This document shows positions 9,518 to 18,282 of a stretch of 64,000 bases of DNA, piece by piece. Source of the stretch: Arthrobacter sp. ISL-5. Lineage in GTDB: Bacteria > Actinomycetota > Actinomycetes > Actinomycetales > Micrococcaceae. The notes beneath the pieces were generated by a model. It was not told the DNA's origin and searched no databases. It saw only the letters and a list, made by a program, of their open reading frames with translations. The translations under genes were made by a program, and so were the position numbers. Each line of letters opens with the position of its first letter. The first letter of the stretch is position 1. The stretch covers positions 62,001-126,000 of the forward strand of contig NZ_JAGGPM010000006.1 in NCBI RefSeq assembly GCF_018613835.1, given 5' to 3'.

Positions 9518-10507
9518 ATGCGGCTAGGCGTCCTCGATATCGGGTCCAATACTGTCCACCTCCTGCTCGTTGACGCCCACCCCGGCGCGCGACCGGTACC
9601 TTTTGCTTCACATAAGCGACCCCTCTCGCTCGTGCAGTATCTCGACGGCGACGGCAACATCACCGACGCCGGTCAGCATGAGCTGACGGAGTTCGTCCTT
9701 GAGGCCTGGGAATTCGCCGCCAGGCACAAAGCGGACGACCTGCTCGCCTTTTGTACCTCGGCCATCCGTGAGGCCACCAACGGCCCCGCCGTGCTGGCAC
9801 GCGTGAAGCATGAAACCACGGTCACCCTGCAGGAACTGACCGGCAGCGAGGAAGCGTCCATGACGTTCTTTGCCGTCCGACGCTGGTACGGCTGGGGTGC
9901 CGGACCCGTCCTGAACCTGGACATCGGCGGCGGCTCCTTCGAAATGGCCTCCGGCCAGGACGAGCTGCCGGAGCTGGCCACGTCAGTGCCCTTGGGCGCC
10001 AGCCGCCTCACACGGGACTGGCTGGACCAGGATCCTCCCTCGGCGAGGAGCGTGAAGGAGCTTCGGCGCTACATCCGTGCAACCCTCAAGCCGGCGGTCC
10101 GAAGCTTCGACGCGGTCGGCCGCGCGAACCTGGTGGCCGGGACGTCTAAGACGTTCCGTTCGCTGGCGCGGATCGCAGGAGCGGCGCCCAGCGCTGCTGG
10201 TCCGTACGTCAAGCGCGAACTGCTCGCCACGGACCTCGGAATCTGGGCGCAGCGGATTTCGGCCATGAAAACGGAGGACAGGCTGCACCTCCCGGGAGTC
10301 TCGGAGGCGCGTGCCAACCAGCTCCTCGCGGGGGCGCTCGTGGCTGAGGCAGCCCTCGAACTCTTCGCATTCAAGAAGATCAGGATCTGCCCTTGGGCCC
10401 TCCGCGAAGGCCTCATCCTGCGCCGGCTGGACCAGCTGGTCTTTGACGGGCTGGAACCCGCCCCGCACGTGGGGGCCCAGCAGCCCGCGACGTTGCCCGC
10501 CGTCTAA
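9518..10507 (+). CDS. Ppx/GppA-family phosphatase
   Basis: About 329 residues starting at ATG 9518, where MRLGVLDIGSNTVHLL gives the standard N-terminus; an upstream in-frame GTG at 9470 would add 16 unlikely residues. The ASKHA fold shows phosphate-binding loops DIGSNTVHLLLVD and NLDIGGGSFEMASG, with the glutamate of EELTGSEEAS-type context between them (QELTGSEEASMTFF). The family hydrolyses exopolyphosphate or pppGpp. At about 330 residues this is the short form without the C-terminal HD domain, as in actinobacterial Ppx1/Ppx2. The substrate cannot be told from sequence. Confidence 0.92.
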   Translation: MRLGVLDIGSNTVHLLLVDAHPGARPVPFASHKRPLSLVQYLDGDGNITDAGQHELTEFVLEAWEFAARHKADDLLAFCTSAIREATNGPAVLARVKHETTVTLQELTGSEEASMTFFAVRRWYGWGAGPVLNLDIGGGSFEMASGQDELPELATSVPLGASRLTRDWLDQDPPSARSVKELRRYIRATLKPAVRSFDAVGRANLVAGTSKTFRSLARIAGAAPSAAGPYVKRELLATDLGIWAQRISAMKTEDRLHLPGVSEARANQLLAGALVAEAALELFAFKKIRICPWALREGLILRRLDQLVFDGLEPAPHVGAQQPATLPAV

Positions 10508-10560
10508 ATGATTGCCGGCATAAACGTCCAACGTTGGCGTCTTAAACAACGTTGACGTCT

Positions 10561-10680
10561 TAAGCGAGGAAGCGCCGGACGGTTTCGCAGAAGGAGCTGG
10601 GGGGAACACTCCTGCAACCGACCGGCGCCGTGCCAGTCCCTGGGGACCGGCTCCATCACTCGCACCTTGTGAGGCGTTAA
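10561..10680 (-). ncRNA. Putative small RNA, copy B of a tandem pair
   Basis: Read on the minus strand, a promoter-like block (CTAG, 11 bases, CCTCA) precedes the box GGTGCGAGTGATG (10654-10666). Next comes hairpin 1 (10632-10651, 8-bp stem with one G-U pair and loop CCAG). A long imperfect hairpin 2 follows (arms 10616-10628 and 10572-10585, extended by GCAG/CTGC), trailing into TTCCTCGCTTAAG. Copy A, 201 bp upstream on the same strand, has the same order of elements but different stem sequences. This suggests a duplicated structured RNA. No known family is recognised; transcription is inferred. Confidence 0.55.
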
Positions 10681-10762
10681 CGACACTAGCGAGCGAGTTT
10701 GAGTGTTCAGCGGGTTTTTCCTGAATGCCCGCTGGGAATCCTGCCGAGCTGAACCTGCAACC

Positions 10763-10880
10763 TTAAAAAGCGAAGGCACCGACGGCCTGCTGCAGGAAAA
10801 TGGGTAAAACTGCTGCAGGCCGTCGGTGCCAGGCAAACATCCCCATGCTTGCCTCATCACTCGCACCCTCAATGAGGTAA
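10763..10880 (-). ncRNA. Putative small RNA, copy A of a tandem pair
   Basis: The minus strand carries the box GGTGCGAGTGATG (10855-10867). It is followed by hairpin 1 (10831-10854, 10-bp stem with one G-U pair and loop GGGG). Then comes a long hairpin 2 (arms 10775-10795 and 10810-10830, about 18 paired bases) followed by TTCGCTTTTT, a convincing intrinsic terminator. Upstream, CTAGGTTTGTTATTACCTCA matches the same block before copy B. The 458-bp gap between the phosphatase gene and proC is otherwise empty, so this pair is its main content. Function unknown. Confidence 0.6.
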
Positions 10881-10986
10881 TAACAAACCTAGGGCCCAAT
10901 TTTGTGTGAAACCTTCGGCCAACATGTGAGCTTCCTGTGAATGGCGCGGGCCTGCATCGCGGACGGTGAACTGCAATGATGGAGCC

Positions 10987-11820
10987 ATGAGCAACCGAAT
11001 CGCATTCCTTGGCTGTGGATCAATGAACGAGGCAATCATGGGCGGCCTCCTGGAAGCGGGCACAGACCCCATGGAGGTCGTGGCAACGGTCCGGCGCGCC
11101 GAGCGGGCCGCCGAGCTGGCGCAGCGCCATCAGGGCATTACCGCCATCGCCGGAGAGGAAGAGCCTGACAACAACAAACAGGCGGCGAAGGGATCCGGCG
11201 TCGTGATTCTCGGCGTGAAGCCGGTCGGCATCGCCGACCTGGCCCGCGAAATCAGTGGCTCTCTTTCCCGCGATGCAATCGTCATCAGCGTCGCCGCCGC
11301 AGTTTCCATTGCCCAGCTTGAAGCCGCCCTGCCGCCCGGCCAGCCGGTGATCCGGACAATGCCCAACACACCGGCAAAGCTGGGCCGCGGAGTGGTTTCC
11401 GTGTCCGCGGGCACCAGCTGCACGCCCGAGCAGCTCCAGCAGGCGAAGGACATCCTCTCCGCCGTGGGAACCGTCGTCGAAATTCCGGAAGAGCAGGTGG
11501 ACGCACTGGGCGCCATCAGCGGCTCCGGCCCCGCTTACGCGTTCTACCTTGCGGAGGCCATGGCGGCTGCGGGGGTTGAACTCGGACTCGACGAGGAGCT
11601 GTCGCTCCTGCTGGCACGCGAAACCGTTGCCGGAGCAGGGTTCATGCTGGCGGAACCCGGCGCCGTGCCGGCTGCCCTGCGCAAGGCCGTGACCAGCCCG
11701 AACGGCACCACGGAACGTGCCATTGCCACGTTCGATGAGCGCGGCATGCCGGCAATCATCGCGGCCGGCGCACGTGCCGCGGCCGACCGCGCGGCCGAGA
11801 TGACGAAGCAGCTGGGCTAG
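10987..11820 (+). CDS. proC: Pyrroline-5-carboxylate reductase
   Basis: 277 residues from ATG 10987 (MSNRIAFLGCGSMNEAIMGG). The GTG at 10966 would only add seven residues without a family counterpart. The Rossmann motif FLGCGSMNEA binds NADPH. The conserved block IRTMPNTPAKLGRGVVS and the C-terminal signature DALGAISGSGPAYAFYLAEAMAAAG are diagnostic of ProC. It reduces 1-pyrroline-5-carboxylate to L-proline in the cytoplasm. It is a single gene followed by its own terminator. Confidence 0.97.
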   Translation: MSNRIAFLGCGSMNEAIMGGLLEAGTDPMEVVATVRRAERAAELAQRHQGITAIAGEEEPDNNKQAAKGSGVVILGVKPVGIADLAREISGSLSRDAIVISVAAAVSIAQLEAALPPGQPVIRTMPNTPAKLGRGVVSVSAGTSCTPEQLQQAKDILSAVGTVVEIPEEQVDALGAISGSGPAYAFYLAEAMAAAGVELGLDEELSLLLARETVAGAGFMLAEPGAVPAALRKAVTSPNGTTERAIATFDERGMPAIIAAGARAAADRAAEMTKQLG

Positions 11821-11837
11821 ACTTCAGAACCACAAAA

Positions 11838-11865
11838 CCCGGGCACCGCGGTGTCCGGGTTTTTC
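11838..11865 (+). terminator. Intrinsic terminator after proC
   Basis: A GC-rich hairpin (CCCGGGCACC / GGTGTCCGGG with a short loop) is followed by TTTTTCTG, 17 bp after the proC stop codon. Confidence 0.9.
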
Positions 11866-11901
11866 TGTGGTGAAGTCTGCCGCTGTTGGCGTAGCGGCGG
11901 G

Positions 11902-12588
11902 TTACGGCCGGGCGGCGAAGCGCTCCAGCAGGTCCACGTGCCCCGAGACGATCAGCATGTCGCGGGCGGATACCTTGGTTTCCGGGCGGGCGTAGGTGAA
12001 GTCCTCGCCCGGCGACTTCACGCCCACGATCGTCACGCCGTACTTGGAACGGACCTTGGATTCCTCAAGGGTGAAACCTACGGTCTCGCGCGGCGGGTAC
12101 ATCTTCACGATCGCGTAGTCGTCCTCGAACTCGATGAAGTCCAGCATGCGCCCGGAGACCAGGTGCGCGGCGCGGACACCGGCGTCGGCCTCCGGATAGA
12201 TGACGTGGTTGGCGCCGATCCGGGTCAGGATCTTGCCGTGCGAGGGTGTGATCGCCTTGACCCAGAGGTGCTCGATGCCGAGGTCCACCAGGTTGACCGT
12301 GATCAGCACGGAGGACTCGATCGACGTGCCCACGCCCACGACGGCGGAACTGAACTCCTGCGCGCCGAGCTGGCGCAGGGCGTCGATGTTGGTGGCGTCC
12401 GCCTCCACGACGTGGGTGAGGACGGGGGACCACTTCTGAACGAGCGTGCGGTCGCGCTCGATGGCCAGCACTTCGCGGCCCTGCTTGACCAGCTGCTCCG
12501 CGGTGGCGGAGCCGAAGCGGCCGAGTCCGATCACCAGAACAGGAGCATTATGGGCGGGGCGGTTGACGGCGCCTGACGTACTAGCCAA
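11902..12588 (-). CDS. trkA: Potassium channel regulatory subunit, TrkA/KtrA type
   Basis: About 228 residues if started at the TTG at 12588, which overlaps the trkH stop codon by eight bases and has GGAAGAGAGG upstream within trkH. The N-terminal RCK Rossmann domain shows VLVIGLGRFGSATAEQL and the acidic residue of LAIERDRT, which bind NAD(H) or adenine nucleotides. A TrkA-C-like domain follows (about residues 145-228, GFTLEESKVRSKYGVTIVGVKSPGEDFTYARPETK). It gates the partner pore TrkH. Translational coupling to trkH is indicated by the overlap. Confidence 0.92.
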   Translation of the reverse strand: MASTSGAVNRPAHNAPVLVIGLGRFGSATAEQLVKQGREVLAIERDRTLVQKWSPVLTHVVEADATNIDALRQLGAQEFSSAVVGVGTSIESSVLITVNLVDLGIEHLWVKAITPSHGKILTRIGANHVIYPEADAGVRAAHLVSGRMLDFIEFEDDYAIVKMYPPRETVGFTLEESKVRSKYGVTIVGVKSPGEDFTYARPETKVSARDMLIVSGHVDLLERFAARP

Positions 12589-14014
12589 TGATTGGCCTCT
12601 CTTCCGGGTAGTGGTACAACTGGCTGCGCTGGCGCAGGGCAAGTGCAGCCGCAAGCGTGACGGTGCCGACGCGGCCGGCGAACATCAGGGCGGAGAGCAC
12701 GTAGACGCCCGACGGCGGCACCTCGGCACTGAGGTTCGTGCTGAGTCCCACCGTGGCGAAGGCCGAAATGGTCTCGAACAGCACCCGGTCCAGTGATGCC
12801 CCGCTGATGTGCAGCAGCAGGAATGCCGAGACGGACACCAGCGTTGCACCGGCGACGATGACCGAGATGGCCACGCGCATGGTGCCCTCGGGGATGGTCC
12901 GGCCGTAGACCTTAACGTCCGCGTCACCGCGGGCTTCCGCCACGATGGCCAGGAACATGACGGCGATGGTGGTCACCTTGATGCCGCCGGCCGTGGATGC
13001 GGAACCGCCGCCGGCGAACATGAGGGCGTCCGTGAGGAGCATGGTGGTGGACTCCATCTGGTTCTGGTCCACGAGGTTGAAGCCGCCCGAGCGCGTCATG
13101 ACGGAGGCAAACAGCGAGTGCGTGATCTTGTCGCCGAGGGCCATTCCTCCGATGGTCCGGGCGTTGTCCCACTCCATCAGCCCCCACAGCAGCGTTCCGG
13201 CAGCCAGCAGGATGAACGACACCTGGATGGTCAGCTTGGTGTGCAGGTTCCAGCGCTTCCAGTTGAGGCCGTTCTGCTGCAGGACCATGACCACGGGGAA
13301 GCCGAGGCTGCCGAAGAACACGCCCAGCATGAGCGGAGTGAGGATCCACAGGTCTGTCTCGTAGGGGACGATGCCGTCCGAATGTGGTGTGAAGCCGGCG
13401 TTGTTGAAGGACGAGATCGAGTAGAAAATGCCGTGCCAGACGGCCTGCCAGAACGGCTCGCCCAGGGTCAGGAACCGGGGGACCAGAGCCAGCGCGAGCA
13501 CGCCCTCAATGATGACGGATGTGGTGATGACGATCCGCAGCAGCGTGCCCACCTCGCCCAGGCGGCCCGCGTTGTTCATGGCTTCCTGGGCGATGAGCTT
13601 GCCGCGGACACCGAGTTTCTTGCTCACCATCAGGGCCAGCAGCGACGCCAGCGTCAACGTGCCCAGGCCGCCGACGAAGATGCCGATCAGGATGATTAGC
13701 TGCCCGAAGAAGGACCAGTGGACCGCCGTAGACACCACGGTAAGCCCGGTAACGCAGACGGCGGAGACAGCCGTGAAAAGGGCCTGGTGGATCGGCGTGA
13801 AGTCGCCGGTGGCCGAGGCGGCCGGCAGCGACAGCAGCCCGGTGAAGAGGACGATCACCACAACGAACGCGCTCAGGGCCAGCCGGGCAGGCGATGTGTT
13901 GGCGATGTCATCGATAAAGTCGCGTAGCCGCGTGAAAATCCAGAGGCCTTCGCGTTCGGGTGCGGCAGGCTGCCAGCTCGCCGGGCTCTTTGACCTCGAC
14001 TGGCTTTGCGTCAT
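12581..14014 (-). CDS. trkH: TrkH/KtrB-family potassium uptake protein
   Basis: 477 residues from ATG, a polytopic membrane protein. Four pore-loop repeats with the selectivity glycine are visible: AVCVTGLTVVST, SSFNNAGFTPHSDG, TRSGGFNLVDQNQ and AFATVGLSTNLS. This is the K+ (or K+/Na+) translocating subunit of a Trk/Ktr system and is immediately followed by its cytoplasmic gating subunit. The length and the single RCK partner fit KtrAB better than E. coli Trk. The neighbouring AcuC-type gene diverges from it. Confidence 0.95.
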   Translation of the reverse strand: MTQSQSRSKSPASWQPAAPEREGLWIFTRLRDFIDDIANTSPARLALSAFVVVIVLFTGLLSLPAASATGDFTPIHQALFTAVSAVCVTGLTVVSTAVHWSFFGQLIILIGIFVGGLGTLTLASLLALMVSKKLGVRGKLIAQEAMNNAGRLGEVGTLLRIVITTSVIIEGVLALALVPRFLTLGEPFWQAVWHGIFYSISSFNNAGFTPHSDGIVPYETDLWILTPLMLGVFFGSLGFPVVMVLQQNGLNWKRWNLHTKLTIQVSFILLAAGTLLWGLMEWDNARTIGGMALGDKITHSLFASVMTRSGGFNLVDQNQMESTTMLLTDALMFAGGGSASTAGGIKVTTIAVMFLAIVAEARGDADVKVYGRTIPEGTMRVAISVIVAGATLVSVSAFLLLHISGASLDRVLFETISAFATVGLSTNLSAEVPPSGVYVLSALMFAGRVGTVTLAAALALRQRSQLYHYPEERPIIG

Positions 14015-14119
14015 GTGTGGCTTTTCCTCGGTTGACTCTGCTTCCTCAAGTAGTAAACCACTAAAGTCCGGGCCGTGGCCGGGCTGAGGGCGGAAGCCGG
14101 CTCGGGTAGCCTGTCAGTG

Positions 14120-15331
14120 ATGACTTTCGCCCACGGACTCAGCCTCCCCGCACTGCCAACGACGGTGGTGTGGGACGCTGCCATGACGGCGTACAACTTC
14201 GGCCCGGGCCACCCGATGGCGCCGGACCGGATGGACCTCACCGCCCGGCTGGCCCGGAGCCTGGGGCTGCTGGACCTCGACCACGTTCTGCTCGCAGCAC
14301 CAGAGGTGGCCGGCGACGACGAACTGACGGCCGTTCACAGCCCGGAGTTCGTTGCCGCGGTCCGCCGGGTCAGCGAAAATCCGTGGACCGCTGACGAGGT
14401 CCACGGGCTGGGCACGGAGGATGATCCGGCCTTTGCCGGAATGCACGAGGCCGCCGCGCGCCTGGCCGGCGGCTCGCTGCTCGCGGCCAGCTCGATCCTG
14501 GACGGTTCGGCAGTCCGGGCCGTGAACTTCGGCGGCGGGCTGCACCACGCCTCCCGTGACCGCGCCAGCGGCTTCTGCATCTACAACGACGCCGCCCTCG
14601 CCGTCAGCAGACTGCTCGACGGCGGTGTGCAGCGCGTGGCATATATCGACATTGACGCCCATCACGGGGACGGGACGCAGAGCATCTTCTGGAACGACCC
14701 GCGGGTCCTCACCATCTCGCTGCACGAGTCCGGCATGACCCTGTTCCCCGGCACCGGTTTCGCCAACGAGATCGGCGGTCCGGACGCTTTGGGCAGCGCC
14801 GTCAATGTCGCACTGCCCGCGGGGACCGGGGACGCCGGCTGGCTGCGGGCATTCCACGCGGTGGTTCCGCAGCTCGTCAGGGCGTTCCAGCCCGAGGTGA
14901 TCGTAAGCCAGCACGGCTGCGATTCGCACCGCCTGGATCCCCTGACGCACCTCAACGTCAGCGTGGACGGGCAGCGTGAGGCGGCCACCGCCGTCGCGAA
15001 CCTCGCCGCCCGCCACTGCGACAACCGCTGGATCGCCACGGGCGGCGGCGGATACCACATCACGGGCGTGGTGCCGCGGGCCTGGAGCCACCTGATCGGC
15101 ATCGCCGCGGGCCGCCCCGTGCCGCTGCGCACCCCGGTGCCGGAGGCGTGGCGGACGTACGTGAAGGAGCGGTACGGGATTGCCGCGCCCGAGCTCATGG
15201 GGGATGACGCGGACGTGTGGTGGCGGTCCTGGGAGGTCGGCTTCGACCCCAATGACGATATCGACCGAACCGTGATGGCCACCCGCAAGGAAGTTTTCCC
15301 GCTGTACGGGCTGGATCCCTGGTTTGACTGA
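14120..15331 (+). CDS. acuC: AcuC-type histone-deacetylase-fold enzyme
   Basis: 403 residues from ATG 14120; the GTG at 14075 would add 15 low-complexity residues. The arginase/deacetylase fold carries HHASRDRASGFCIYNDAA and the zinc site in YIDIDAHHGDGTQSIFW. Later motifs VSQHGCDSHRLDPLTHLNVS and ATGGGGYH complete the active site. AcuC proteins deacetylate acetyl-CoA synthetase or act on other acyl-lysines. No acetoin genes adjoin, so the target is open. It diverges from trkH. Confidence 0.9.
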   Translation: MTFAHGLSLPALPTTVVWDAAMTAYNFGPGHPMAPDRMDLTARLARSLGLLDLDHVLLAAPEVAGDDELTAVHSPEFVAAVRRVSENPWTADEVHGLGTEDDPAFAGMHEAAARLAGGSLLAASSILDGSAVRAVNFGGGLHHASRDRASGFCIYNDAALAVSRLLDGGVQRVAYIDIDAHHGDGTQSIFWNDPRVLTISLHESGMTLFPGTGFANEIGGPDALGSAVNVALPAGTGDAGWLRAFHAVVPQLVRAFQPEVIVSQHGCDSHRLDPLTHLNVSVDGQREAATAVANLAARHCDNRWIATGGGGYHITGVVPRAWSHLIGIAAGRPVPLRTPVPEAWRTYVKERYGIAAPELMGDDADVWWRSWEVGFDPNDDIDRTVMATRKEVFPLYGLDPWFD

Positions 15332-15400
15332 CCCGCTGCCGCTCGGCGACCGGCGAAATAGTAGATGCCATCCGGCGTATATGTCGCTAGGGTGGGACAC

Positions 15401-16045
15401 ATGGTGACAGACGACGTATTTGCCGTCATTGCTGAGGCAACACGGCGTGACATTCTCGTATCCCTCCGCAAGGGGGACAAAGCAGTGGGGGAGCTGGTCG
15501 AGGAGCTCGCTGCCAGCCAGCCCACCATCTCCAAGCACCTCAAAGTGTTGCGCGAGGCCGACCTCGTGAGCATGCGCGCGCAGGGCCAGAAACGCTATTA
15601 CGCGCTCAACCCGAAGCCGCTGGCCGGGATCGCCAGCTGGCTGGAGACGTTCGACGTCGGGCCGGCAGCCGCCGTCGCGAAGTCGCCGGAGGCGGACAGC
15701 CGCCCGGGCGCAGCCGAGGAATCCCAGACTGCCCGCCCCCAGGCCGCGTCCCGGCAACCGGCCACTGCATCCGCCGGCTCTGCCGCGGAGGTGCCGGAGC
15801 CGTTCGCGGCAGCACATTCCGGCGGAGCCCCGGGTGCTGCCGCGGCGGAACAGGCCACGCACGCGCCCGGACGTCCCGGCAGCGGGCAGCTGAGTCCCGC
15901 CGTCGTGGTTCCGGGAGGCACCGTTCCAGGCGGCGCCGCGCACGACGACACCGTCCCGCAGCAGATCGGCCGCACCGTGGGCCGCGGCGCCAAGAAGGCA
16001 GCGGACCTCCTGGCCAACCTGCCGAAGTTCGGCCGCAAGAAATAG
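15401..16045 (+). CDS. ArsR-family HTH regulator with a long disordered tail
   Basis: 214 residues from ATG 15401, preceded by GGGTGGGA. Residues 1-85 form an ArsR winged helix (VIAEATRRDILVSLRKGDKAVGELVEELAASQPTISKHL in pieces, then MRAQGQKRYYALNP). The remaining ~110 residues are alanine/glycine/proline-rich and end in a basic FGRKK. The N-terminal part resembles SdpR-like regulators without metal ligands. The tail is unusual in length for this family. A 68-bp palindromic repeat overlaps its stop codon. Confidence 0.85.
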   Translation: MVTDDVFAVIAEATRRDILVSLRKGDKAVGELVEELAASQPTISKHLKVLREADLVSMRAQGQKRYYALNPKPLAGIASWLETFDVGPAAAVAKSPEADSRPGAAEESQTARPQAASRQPATASAGSAAEVPEPFAAAHSGGAPGAAAAEQATHAPGRPGSGQLSPAVVVPGGTVPGGAAHDDTVPQQIGRTVGRGAKKAADLLANLPKFGRKK

Positions 16046-16112
16046 CCCAACTGACTCGCAATAAGTGTCGTTTTGACGGCTCAAAACGACAACAACTGCG
16101 AGTCAGTTGGGC
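16045..16112. repeat. 68-bp palindromic intergenic repeat, copy 1
   Basis: The outer arms CCCAACTGACTCGCA and TGCGAGTCAGTTGGG pair completely. Inner arms TGTCGTTTTG / CAAAACGACA extend the structure. It starts at the stop codon of the ArsR-type gene and lies between convergent genes. A second copy of identical length occurs at 18283-18350, with compensating changes in the arms. Confidence 0.9.
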
Positions 16113-16125
16113 GGGCGGGACCGGC

Positions 16126-17472
16126 TTACTTGCCGAGGATCCGCACGTGGTCCGGCGTGAGCTCGGAGAGTTTGCTGACGCCGAGCAGTGCCGTGGTGCG
16201 CACCATGTCTTTTTCGAGGATCTGCAGGGCGCGGTCAACGCCGGCCCGTCCGCCGGCCATGAGCCCGTACAGGTAGGCGCGGCCAATCAGCGTGAAGTCC
16301 GCACCCTGGGCCAGGGCGGCGATGATGTCCGCCCCGCTCATGATGCCGGTGTCCAGGATGATGGCGGCGTCGGAGTTGTCCTTGGTGAAGGCTTCCTTGA
16401 CGTCCGGCAGCAGGTGGAACGGGATGGGTGCGCGGTCCAGCTGGCGGCCGCCGTGGTTGGAGAGCACCACGCCGTCGGCGCCGTGGTCCACCACCTTGCG
16501 GGCGTCTTCGACGGTCTGGATGCCCTTGACCACGAGCTTGCCCTTCCAGGTTTCGCGCAGCCAGTCGAGGTCCTCGAAGGTCAGGGTGGGGTCGAACATG
16601 GAGTTGATCAGGTCCGCCACGGTGCCCGTGAAGCGGGACAGAGACGCGAACGTGAGCGGCTCGTGGGTCAGGAAGTTGAACCACCAGGCCGGGCGGTAGG
16701 ACGCATCAAGGACGGTCTTCAGCGTCAGCGCCGGCGGAATCGTCATGCCGTTGCGGACGTCGCGCAGGCGGGCACCGGCCACCGCCGTGTCCACGGTGAC
16801 CATGAGCGTGTCGTTGCCGGCCTTCGCGGCGCGCTCGATCAGTTCGAGGGAGCGGTCGCGGTCCGTCCACAGGTACAGCTGAAACCAGTTCCGGCCGTTG
16901 GGCGCCGCTGCGGCCACGTCCTCGATGGAGGCCGTGCCCATGGTGGAGAGCGTGTAGGGTATGCCTGCCGCTTCGGCGGCCTGCGATCCGGCGTACTCGC
17001 CCTCGGACTGCATCATGCGGGTGAAGCCGGTCGGGGCGATGCCCACCGGGAGCCGTGAGGGCTTGCCCAAAATGTCGGTGCTCAGGTCGATGCTGGAGAC
17101 GTTCCGCAGGATGCCAGGCCGGAACTCAATGTCCAGGAACGCCTCGCGTGCGCGGCGCAGGGTGATCTCGGCTTCCGCCGCGCCGTCGGTGTAGTCGAAC
17201 GGGGCCTGTGGCGTGCGGCGCTTTGCCATGTCCCGGAGCTCCCAGATGGTGCTGGCACGCTGGAGCTTCGCGGCGCGGCTGAACTCCGGCTTCTTGAACT
17301 GCATGAGCGGGGCGAGGTCCGAGTACTTCGGGATCCGGCGCTTGAGGGCGGCCGGAACCAGGGGAGCGGCTGACACGCCACCGGGCCCGGCGTATCCTGC
17401 TGCGGCAGGGGTATCCGTCGCCTCCGGCGCCGGAGTGGTTTCAGGATTGCTCGGCTGGATGGTGTGGGTCAT
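16126..17472 (-). CDS. lldD: FMN-dependent L-lactate dehydrogenase / alpha-hydroxy acid oxidase
   Basis: 448 residues from ATG. After a ~60-residue leader comes the TIM-barrel: [13 protein letters not shown], the catalytic histidine in [15 protein letters not shown], and the FMN phosphate site [32 protein letters not shown]. The enzyme oxidises L-lactate (or a related 2-hydroxy acid) to the keto acid, feeding electrons to the respiratory chain. The gene diverges from a FadR-type GntR regulator whose two operators lie in the shared promoter, which supports lactate as substrate. Mandelate or glycolate remain possible. Confidence 0.9.
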   Translation of the reverse strand: MTHTIQPSNPETTPAPEATDTPAAAGYAGPGGVSAAPLVPAALKRRIPKYSDLAPLMQFKKPEFSRAAKLQRASTIWELRDMAKRRTPQAPFDYTDGAAEAEITLRRAREAFLDIEFRPGILRNVSSIDLSTDILGKPSRLPVGIAPTGFTRMMQSEGEYAGSQAAEAAGIPYTLSTMGTASIEDVAAAAPNGRNWFQLYLWTDRDRSLELIERAAKAGNDTLMVTVDTAVAGARLRDVRNGMTIPPALTLKTVLDASYRPAWWFNFLTHEPLTFASLSRFTGTVADLINSMFDPTLTFEDLDWLRETWKGKLVVKGIQTVEDARKVVDHGADGVVLSNHGGRQLDRAPIPFHLLPDVKEAFTKDNSDAAIILDTGIMSGADIIAALAQGADFTLIGRAYLYGLMAGGRAGVDRALQILEKDMVRTTALLGVSKLSELTPDHVRILGK

Positions 17473-17524
17473 GGCTTCCTCCGATGGTGGGCCGGGACGT
17501 TAGTCAGCTGGACCGGTGCCCCTG

Positions 17525-17539
17525 TGTGGTCTAACCACA
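17525..17539. promoter_or_regulatory. LldR-type operator 1
   Basis: TGTGGTCTAACCACA is a near-perfect inverted repeat of the GntR/FadR type (TGGTCnnACCA core). It lies between lldD and lldR and is repeated 25 bp away. Confidence 0.85.
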
Positions 17540-17549
17540 CTGTAGGCCA

Positions 17550-17564
17550 TGTGGTCCAACCACA
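17550..17564. promoter_or_regulatory. LldR-type operator 2
   Basis: TGTGGTCCAACCACA, the same palindrome as operator 1 except for one central base. It ends 17 bp before the regulator's start codon. Start-to-start spacing is 25 bp. Confidence 0.85.
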
Positions 17565-17581
17565 TCAAGTACCATTGGCAC

Positions 17582-18274
17582 ATGCGCACGCACCAACTTG
17601 TCCTGCACTGGATCGAGGACCAGCTCTCCGGCGGCCAGGTGGCGGTGGGCGGGCGCCTCCCCGCCGAACGGAGCCTGGCCGAGCAGCTCGGCGTCTCCCG
17701 CACGTCAGTCCGCGAGGCCATCCGGATCCTGGAGGCCATGGGGGTGGTGCGCGCCGGCGTTGGTTCCGGCCCCGACGCCGGGACCGTCGTGATTTCAGAC
17801 CCGACGGCGGCCCTCGGCTCGGCGCTGCGGCTGCACGTTGCCACCCAGCACCTTCCGGTGGCGGACATCGTGGAAACCCGCGTGCTGCTGGAATCCTGGG
17901 CCGCGGCACGCGCGAAGCCCGGAGCCCCGGAGCTCGACCTCGCGGCCACGTTGCTGGACGACATGGACTCGGACCACGGCGTGGATGATTTCCTGGCCCT
18001 CGACGTCCGCTTCCACCTGGCCGTGGCCGATGCCGCCGGCAATGCCGTGGTCAGCGCAATGATGGGTTCCCTCCGCGAGGCCATTCAGGGCTACGCGGAG
18101 AAGCTGACCGCCAACCTGCCCGACTGGGACGCCACCGCGGCGCGCCTGCGGACGGAGCACCGGGAAATCCTGGCGGCCATTATGAACGACGACGGCGGCC
18201 GTGCGGCCAAGCTGGTGGCTGCCCACATCGAGGGCTACTACAAAGAGGCGGGGCTGGGGCGCGAACACCACTGA
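17582..18274 (+). CDS. lldR: FadR-family GntR regulator of the lactate locus
   Basis: 230 residues from ATG 17582; an upstream ATG at 17549 lies within operator 2 and is unlikely. The N-terminal GntR winged helix shows RLPAERSLAEQLGVSRTSVREAIRILEAMGVV. The C-terminal FCD effector domain has the metal-ligand pattern DVRFHLAVADAAGN, then TEHREILAAI and AAHIEGYY with conserved histidines. It diverges from lldD with two TGTGGTCnAACCACA palindromes between them. It probably represses both promoters and releases on lactate binding, by analogy with LldR. Confidence 0.88.
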   Translation: MRTHQLVLHWIEDQLSGGQVAVGGRLPAERSLAEQLGVSRTSVREAIRILEAMGVVRAGVGSGPDAGTVVISDPTAALGSALRLHVATQHLPVADIVETRVLLESWAAARAKPGAPELDLAATLLDDMDSDHGVDDFLALDVRFHLAVADAAGNAVVSAMMGSLREAIQGYAEKLTANLPDWDATAARLRTEHREILAAIMNDDGGRAAKLVAAHIEGYYKEAGLGREHH

Positions 18275-18282
18275 CACGGCTT

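Noticed and set aside
10504..10899. 131-codon minus-strand frame over the tandem hairpins
   Set aside because: It runs through both RNA-like copies, including the terminator hairpin, and shows no protein family; the repeated VRVM phrases are just translations of the shared 13-base box.
14114..16084. 656-codon minus-strand frame across acuC and the ArsR-type gene
   Set aside because: It covers two real plus-strand genes and begins in the palindromic repeat; composition is that of an antisense shadow.
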